The notes under the pieces are model-generated. The model saw only the letters and a list, made by a program, of their open reading frames with translations. It searched no databases and was not told where the DNA came from. From positions 7,057,001-7,121,000 of the forward strand of contig NC_090796.1 in NCBI RefSeq assembly GCF_040054535.1: a stretch of 64,000 nt of DNA. Reading direction: 5' to 3'. This document shows positions 58,001 to 64,000 of the stretch, in pieces. The first letter of the stretch is position 1. Each line of letters begins with the position of its first letter. The position numbers were made by a program, and so were the translations under genes. Origin of the DNA: Antennarius striatus. Its lineage: Eukaryota > Chordata > Actinopteri > Lophiiformes > Antennariidae.

Positions 58001-61000
58001 AAGACTTCTTTTCTTTTTTTTCCTTCAATGTGACTCAGAGTCTTTGGAGGCACAGCGAGCAAAATCAGTCTGTCTGTCATGTACTTGCCTTCTGATGTTT
58101 GCATCTGATTCAAGGCTTTCAGCAGAAATACTTGAATGACAAAGCCTCAAAAAGAGATCTTCTCCTCTTGTTTGCAGAAGTCAGTGTTAGTTTTCCTGCT
58201 CGGTTTTCATCGACTTTGATGATTCAAGTGCAGCCACTGAAAATATTTCATTATTTATCAGAGCTGGTTTTACAAAAGGGAATTTATTAACAAGTGACCC
58301 ATACTGAATGAAAAAATGGTGGCGTACGTCTGTTCACTCAAGCAGTTTATTTTTCTTTTAATGTTTTTCCTGGTTAATGTTTTCTACATGAACTGTTTGG
58401 TTGTGGTACAAATTCTTATTGAATAAATGCTCTCATAAAGAATGCTCATTGGCTCTGCTAAATAGATAACAACCAAAAGATATGCACATAATCAATCAAT
58501 AAAAACAATTTGTTTTGTCTCCCTTTAGACGGGGCTGGTTTCCCTCGTCGTACTGCAGACCTTACACTGATCCAGTTGTATCAAACAGGTACGAACACCT
58601 CCCAGCATTCTGGGAAGATGACCAGAGAGAAAATGTCACGTCTGATGTTCAACAGCTGAGCTTTTCTGTCACACAGCAGCAGCATTGTTAGCACACCGGT
58701 GCGTAGCCTCAGTGTGGCCAGTCTGCCAGAGCTGGAGGAGGAGGAGCCGGTTTTGCTGCCGCCACCAGACTACAGCGACGACCCCGTCTCTAACACCAAG
58801 ATGACGATGCCTACAACACAGACCATGGTTAGTCCCAACCGGACTAGACTTACACTAGACAATATGTTCATTTATGGATTTGACTAGGGGTTAATATCCC
58901 TAAACAGTCTTAGGTCACCCCCATGAGACACTCAATTTACTGATCTGCTTATCCACCTACTGAAGATGAGATGAAGTGCAAGAAGTAGTACATTTTACAT
59001 TTTATCTGTCTTTAAGTTGATGTAAAATTAATAATGCAGGGATTATCAAGTTCACAGTAAAGTGTTAAATTGCTTTGTTTTTCATTACAATTAACTAGAG
59101 GATTGATGGAACACCTAATGACTGTTTGATCAGGTATTTCCCTCAGCAGTTGGAATTATATTCACCAGGTTGCCAAATAACGGCACCAAATGAAGAAGGA
59201 TATCAAGTCCTTCAAAGGCAAGACCAGCAGGTTTGCCACATCAATTTGTAAGATGATAATATTTGCAATTTTCTGCATAAATATTTAGTTTCTCATGCCA
59301 TTGCAAAATATGAGGGACCGCCTTACACTGATAGTATAAAGACAATGAAGAAGCATAGCAAATGTAGCAAATAATTTGTGTCAAGAATTTAAAGGAATTC
59401 TTCACAGAAAAGATTTAATCCAACCAGGTTAGAGTTCATGTTCATCTGCGGTTTTGCTGATGTGCCTTCTAGCCAGGCCTTCAGCTATATTGGCAGAACG
59501 AAGAATTGTGATCATGCAATATACACACCTGCCATGCTTGAGTGGCTTTTATGAGTCACGGCATCAGGTGTTCCCAAAAAGTTCTGTTTCACAGTGAGTT
59601 AACTTGGTTGCTTTAAAGTCCACCATCCCAGAATGAACAGTTAAGCGGGAAAAAATGTTATCACGCAGGTTAAATGGTTTCATGTCACACTGACTCATCT
59701 TCTCTTATCAAACATTTCATGGATTCCTAGTCACTGCATCCACTCCCCTATACCAGGAGAAACAGAAACACACCTTAATTCTTCTGACTAGTCTGAGTCA
59801 ATATTTATCTAAAGGGATGTTTTTACACAGTGACGTCTGGGAGTTTTACAGCAGCCTCTGGAACTCTGCTGGTCTTATGGAGTTTGAAAGACATCAGGGA
59901 GTTTTGGCTCAAAATTATTTTAAAAGGCATTTGGAAAATGCTCCCAGCCTGGTTTTGTGCTGGAATGGAGAGGTAGAAGACAGAAAGGACAAGAGGGTAC
60001 AGACATAATTTAATTTGGTGCCTGCACAGTGTCTACTGATCAAGAATGAACTAGTAGCTGTTCCAAACCAGCAGACAAGCCCAAGCCCACTTCTTTCTCC
60101 ATCATCACCTTCCTCACTGCTCATTCTGTACTCGCTGTCCTCTGTATCTGCTGCCTCAGGGGTTTACCATGAAATAAACCACAAGGAGTGTGGCACTCTA
60201 TGTGCATGAAAAGACCGAAGCTTTGACTCTCTTAATTTCATATAAATTTATTTAAAGTTCACATAAAATAAAGCCCTTTTCCTACTTGACAATTTTTTCA
60301 AATGTCAAAAGGATGTGTGTTCTTTAGAATTGTTGATTTTGGGATGTGTTGTTGTTAGCTGAGCCTCACAGGCAGCATACAACTTTTTTTTTCTCCATTG
60401 AAGCTGACTCGCGTTTGATTTGTCATTATTTTACACGACTAATAATGACTCAATTACTACACAACTTTATGCCAGGACCTTCCAAGATTTAAAAAGAAAA
60501 ATTCTCAATAATGACTTTGTCTGATATATTTCTGTGCTGTATTTTTCCTTAAATGAAGTATTAAGTTTTTGATGGACAACCTAGAAGAAGGTGTCTCCTG
60601 AAAGGCAAAGTTCAGGGCGTGATATTTTTTGACATTTCTGTCTGTTTGGTGACGCCTGAATTTTTTCTGCCCTCTGATGGAAGAGCAGAGTAAGGCATGT
60701 TTTTTTCTACAATTGGTTAACAATGCAAAGAAAGCCAAATACCGATGCGTTGATAATGTCATGTTATATCATTATATATTATAATTGATGCCTTGCTATG
60801 CATACTACATGAATCAATCATAAAATCGTAATTTCAACAAATGTATTTATCTGATCAAAAACAAATCTGTATAACAATCTAATAAATTGGTGGTTGTCTT
60901 GACATGTATTAACTACTGTAACATTGATACAAACTTTATTCACCGAATTTTATTAATATGCTATTGTTACCCTCATTTGATTTTTGTTCTGCTCACTTGG

Positions 61001-61539
61001 GTCTGTGGGGGTAATAAGATTATCATTGTCCTCTCGTGTGAAGAAAAACTCAGTCCCCAGCCGGCTTTTCTAGATTGTCAAGATTCCAGACTCAGTAAGA
61101 GTAAAGTGTAAAACTCCACTGCACTGAAGGAAAACTGTTGATGAGAAATCTCATCCAACCAGTTTGGCAGCTCTGACTTTACTCACAGCTGGAAGGAGGG
61201 AGGGGAGATGTGGTGACTGGTGGTGTGGGCTGATGTGAATGAAGTGTGTTACTTTCTAAATCCACTAGATCTTTAAGGGTTCTCTCTGCTCTTTTAACAA
61301 CAGGTTTCTTTAGTCAATGGAACTGCAAAGGCTCCTTTTCTAGGGTGAGTGTCCTAACACAACTAACACAAACTCACACATTTGGAGTTGGTGAGTTCTG
61401 TTATTGATCAGAAGATGATCAATTTAAACACCAGCGTTCTGATTGTTTCCAACTCTCTCCCCGCAGAGGAGGGAATCCGTTTGCAACAGTAAAACTAAGG
61501 CCGACTGTCACAAATGACAGATCAGCACCAGCCATCTAA
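40078..61539 (+). CDS. baiap2l1: BAIAP2L1 / IRTKS, I-BAR and SH3 actin adaptor (fourteen coding exons, about 479 aa)
   Basis: Couples curved plasma membrane to actin assembly in protrusions and microvilli. Exons: 40078-40128, 41325-41400, 41583-41669, 51158-51219, 52219-52290, 52504-52638, 55525-55677, 55773-55916, 56206-56329, 56524-56734, 58529-58588, 58677-58827, 61304-61344 and 61467-61539. Total 1,440 nt including stop. The I-BAR (IMD) helices occupy about residues 1-240 ([40 protein letters not shown]). A Pro/Ser linker follows, then the SH3 domain at about 326-388 ([40 protein letters not shown]). The C-terminus [19 protein letters not shown] is the conserved WH2-like segment. Human IRTKS is 511 aa; the linker is shorter here. 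The ending GTAKAPFL plus [19 protein letters not shown] separates it from BAIAP2 and BAIAP2L2. Confidence 0.96.
44213..44600. repeat. degenerate dispersed repeat, unnamed teleost family
   Basis: Blocks resembling CTAAAACTCACAGGCAGCCA, AATGTAGTC, a TAAAATCCTGTAAGCAG-like block and CCCTTGGGGGAACC occur in the order I remember from a common fish repeat. The copy is diverged and without clear ends. Assignment is from memory only. Confidence 0.4.
46920..46960 (-). repeat. SINE/LINE tail-like fragment
   Basis: TTCATTCATTCATCTTCCGA followed by ACCGCTTTA is close to the reverse complement of the tail of the SINE at 50514-50858 (AAGCGGGTTGGAAAATGAATGAATGAATGA order). Only the tail is recognisable. 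Confidence 0.4.
47710..48139 (+). mobile_element. internally deleted Tc1/mariner-type transposon, TA-flanked
   Basis: 430 bp between TA at 47708-47709 and TA at 48140-48141. The terminal inverted repeats are CACTGCCCGGCCAAAAAAAA, continuing GTCAC, and at the right the near-perfect reverse complement CAATGCCCGGCCAAAAAAAA, continuing GTCAC. An internal stretch (about 47910-47960) translates as [20 protein letters not shown]. This resembles the part of Tc1-like transposases around the second catalytic Asp (D-N-A-K-I-H type). The rest of the transposase is deleted, so the copy cannot be autonomous. Confidence 0.8.
50499..50873 (+). mobile_element. tRNA-derived V-SINE-like retroposon with 15-bp target duplication
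   Basis: Target duplication AATGACAGTACCCAC at 50499-50513 and 50859-50873, perfect. The body (50514-50858) begins GGGGCGCAGTGGTTAGCGCT (A box) and has GGTTCGAGTCCCGC (B box) about 40 bp later, a tRNA-like head. It continues with CTCCCCGTGTCTGCGTGGGT and CTCCGGCTTCCTCCCACCTC, the conserved central block of fish V-type SINEs. It ends in an AATG repeat after a LINE-derived-looking tail. The perfect duplication suggests a fairly recent insertion in baiap2l1 intron 3. Confidence 0.85.
53450..53836 (-). mobile_element. second tRNA-derived SINE, minus orientation
   Basis: Read on the minus strand from about 53836, it starts GGCGGCAGTGGCTCAGTGGT (A box near 53824-53814). It has B box GGTTCGATTCC at 53769-53759, a unique body, and ends with the teleost tail type AATTTCCCTTCGGGGATCAA near 53490-53467. 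An A/T-rich tail lies at its 3' side (53429-53460). The head contains a duplicated GCGGG segment. No clear target duplication seen. It lies in the baiap2l1 intron between 52638 and 55525. Confidence 0.7.
55130..55285 (+). repeat. LINE 3'-end-like fragment
   Basis: Contains GTCTTGGCCAGTAGAAGAGA, then TACCTCATGGAACTTTTCCTGGTTAAATAA and repeats of GGTTAAATAA. The order matches the 3' ends of common teleost non-LTR elements as I remember them. A GTAT-rich microsatellite (about 55081-55118) precedes it. No reverse transcriptase frame is present. Confidence 0.45.
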
Positions 61540-64000
61540 CAGGGAGGAGAAGCAGTTTCACCGCTGTCATGCCTTCAGGGGAATCGTGCAACCGTGGGAC
61601 CCCTGTGCCACACTGAACATCACCGCAATCCTGACATCTCTCCCCCTGCATTCTAGTCTCTCTCCGTCAGTCTGCTACGTGAAAAGAATCCACTGTTTAT
61701 TAGCACAAGTGTTTTTTACTGTGCCAGTGTGCGTTTTTCATTAGATTAAAATGGGGACACGTTGCAGAATGAACACATGGAGAAGGGATATTTTGAAAAG
61801 GTTTTGTTGCATTAATTGAAATCTTTTGTGTTTCACTAAATGTTAAATTAATAAGTCACCCAAAAATCGAGATTTTGTGTAATCATTTAAAGTCTTTATT
61901 TATTTGAAAAATACAACTCATTGTGTTTCTGGTGGCTGCTTCACAATGAAAATTGCTTATCTCATCAGTGTGGCTGCTTAAAATGTAAAGGAGTGACTCA
62001 TGATGTAGATTAAGCATAAGCTAAAATAAGTCTGACAGTGTGAAGATCAAACTGCACAGGATTGCTTGAACGTGTCACATCCCTCATATACTGATAGTGA
62101 ATCAGAATCCAGAAAAGGATTGGCAGACTGTGCAAATAAACACCAGTCATACAGATGTAATAACTGGATCCAAACACGCAAACGGCTGTTTTAAATCAAT
62201 ACAGTTTACAAACACCATTAGCTGGAATTATTTCATAAAAATTCAACAGTACTGTAAGGATCTTTCATGTTTCAAGTAAAGTAGTTATTTCACTTTTTCT
62301 ACTTCCACATTTCTTCTGATTGTCTTTCCAAAACGGTTCAAGTGTTTTGTAGACTGACATTTGCAAAAGGCCCAAAAACTAAAAAGGTCGCCTATTTATT
62401 GCAGCAGTCGCAAATTGCGCATTTGACCCTGTGCAATGATTTTAAAGACATTTGAGGGATATTTTCTGTTTAGGGACTAAAGTAAAGCTTCTTTGATTTA
62501 TTGTACGGTCCCCATAGAACCAGTTCTCACCAAAATTGATTTTTTATTTTTTGGGAGTGGGCTATCCCATTAAGTCAGTCTTTTCAAAGAACAGATCCAC
62601 ATGTGAACAATAGTCACCTGATCTTAGAACAGGGATGTCTTCCTGACTCACCAAAATGTATGCGTTATTTCCATTTTCATTAATTATTTCCATTGTTTTT
62701 TCAGGAGGCTTTGTGATATATAAAGTTGTGAGAATGAAGGGCATGACATACTGGGAAAAAAGTGTCAGTAAGGTAAAAGCTAAACGGTGTGTTTGTTTAA
62801 AATGAAAAGACTATTTATATAAATTTAGTTTGACATATTTAAGTCCAGTGTACATACAGGAGCCATTCTGTGACAGTGACAATTTGGTCTTGATTGCCAT
62901 TCTGCTCATAACATCACACTGACTTTGACTGCTGGCTTGTGTTATAAATGGGCAAAATGACCTTTTTGATGGAAGAAATATTTTTTCACTCATCGTATCA
63001 CTGTTGTCATGTTGATACTGTGTACAAAGAAAAGTTTATGCAAAGTGAAAATGTACCTTTTACCGGTAGACGTTTGCATCAGATAAATAAAGCAGGTTAT
63101 TGTTTGAAATCTAGAAAGTATTAACCATTTTGTATGAAACTATTTTTTCTGCCTTGTATTCACTTCATTTAATATACAAAATGAGTAAGTGATCCATGAG
63201 TTTATTGATCCTCATTGTTCAGTGTGTAAGTGAGCTGGTCAACCAGACAGCTGCCTTCCCATGCTTCAGAGTACCTTACCACTGTGCTGATCATTGTAGT
63301 GTTTGTTTCTCAACAAAATATGTCAAAGTAAAAGTCCGTATAATTAATTTTGTGGGGGTTTTTTGTTGTCACTTGCCTATTATATCACTTGCCTGATAAA
63401 TACTGTTATTTATCATATAAATGTGGCTGATCTGTCATATTTATGATAAAAAACAGTATCATATAAATATGATAAATACTGTTATTACCTATACGATGAT
63501 TGATAACTTTGCTGAATATACACCCAACTCATATGACTAATGTGCCGAAAGTAATTAAAAAGAAAAGGCAAGTAGCCAGAGATGGTGAGGTGGAGTCAAA
63601 GGCTAGACATTTGGGGAACAAATCTGGAATTCTGATGAAATAAAATTTAAAAAAGGGAAAACTAACTTCCAGTCATTATAACATGGTTAAGAAGTCAGTC
63701 ATCTTGTACGCATAACTTTAACTTTAGTGCTGATGAATTTAACAGAAGAGTTCATTGACAATGTGATTATAAGTATGCTCAAGGTAATTTACTGTGGAAA
63801 AATTTCAACTTTTAAAAGAATGTGCATCTGGATTCTAGATGTTCACAGAAAGGACAGATTGAACCTGTGGGAGTACAAGTATTAACAGAAGGTTGCCAAC
63901 TAGTTACTGCCCAGCCTGTTGAGAAGATAAACCACAGTTTGCTGTCAACAACTTCTCTTTGGGGTCCACATGCCGTGTTTGAGCAATACGAAAGTGTGGA
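61540..64000 (+). other. baiap2l1: baiap2l1 3' UTR and downstream sequence
   Basis: After the TAA at 61537-61539 no further exon was recognised on either strand. AATAAA hexamers at 62135-62140 and 63086-63091 are candidate polyadenylation signals. An AT-rich cluster of ATAAATATGATAAA-type repeats lies at about 63410-63480. The gene expected next in mammals (BRI3) is not visible. Confidence 0.5.

Noticed and set aside
61540..64000. First exon of the neighbour expected in mammals (BRI3)
   Set aside because: No segment resembling its proline-rich or C-terminal cysteine region was seen on either strand.

Overview
The window is a vertebrate nuclear locus, almost certainly from a teleost fish and perhaps a percomorph. 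Genes are split into many short exons with GT-AG splice sites. Introns are compact: 35 coding exons of TRRAP fit in 21 kb. CA/GT and GA microsatellites are frequent, and there are fish-type tRNA-derived SINEs and small TIR elements. Nothing prokaryotic or viral is present.

Four protein-coding genes were read exon by exon. Every stated exon joins in frame to the next. (1) trrap, minus strand, about 23.5 kb down to 1.8 kb: the 5' part only, about 1,744 codons of a protein of roughly 3,850 residues. (2) nptx2, plus strand, 28167-31144: five exons, 437 aa, complete. (3) tmem130, minus strand, 38195-34991: eight coding exons, about 320 aa, complete. (4) baiap2l1 (IRTKS), plus strand, 40078-61539: fourteen coding exons, about 479 aa, complete.

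Layout: trrap and nptx2 are divergent, separated by about 4.3 kb. nptx2 and tmem130 converge across about 2.7 kb of AT-rich DNA. tmem130 and baiap2l1 diverge across about 1.6 kb. The same four genes sit together on human chromosome 7q. From my memory of the human map, the nptx2-tmem130 pair is inverted here relative to human, which is the most interesting architectural observation. The genes do not form one pathway: trrap is a chromatin-complex scaffold, nptx2 a secreted synaptic pentraxin, tmem130 a PKD-domain membrane glycoprotein and baiap2l1 an I-BAR/SH3 actin adaptor.

Mobile DNA: a TTAA-flanked piggyBac-like MITE (1202-1543), a TA-flanked Tigger-like MITE (5685-6023), a TA-flanked deleted Tc1-like element (47710-48139), a SINE with a 15-bp target duplication (50499-50873) and a second, minus-strand SINE (about 53450-53836). 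Other notable signals are a candidate 21-nt trrap microexon, a GC-AG intron in nptx2, full CRE palindromes at the nptx2 and baiap2l1 5' ends, upstream ORFs before nptx2, and a long CA tract 10 nt inside a tmem130 splice donor. I found no evidence of a wholly new biological system; the window is a conserved vertebrate gene block with several splicing and regulatory details worth testing.
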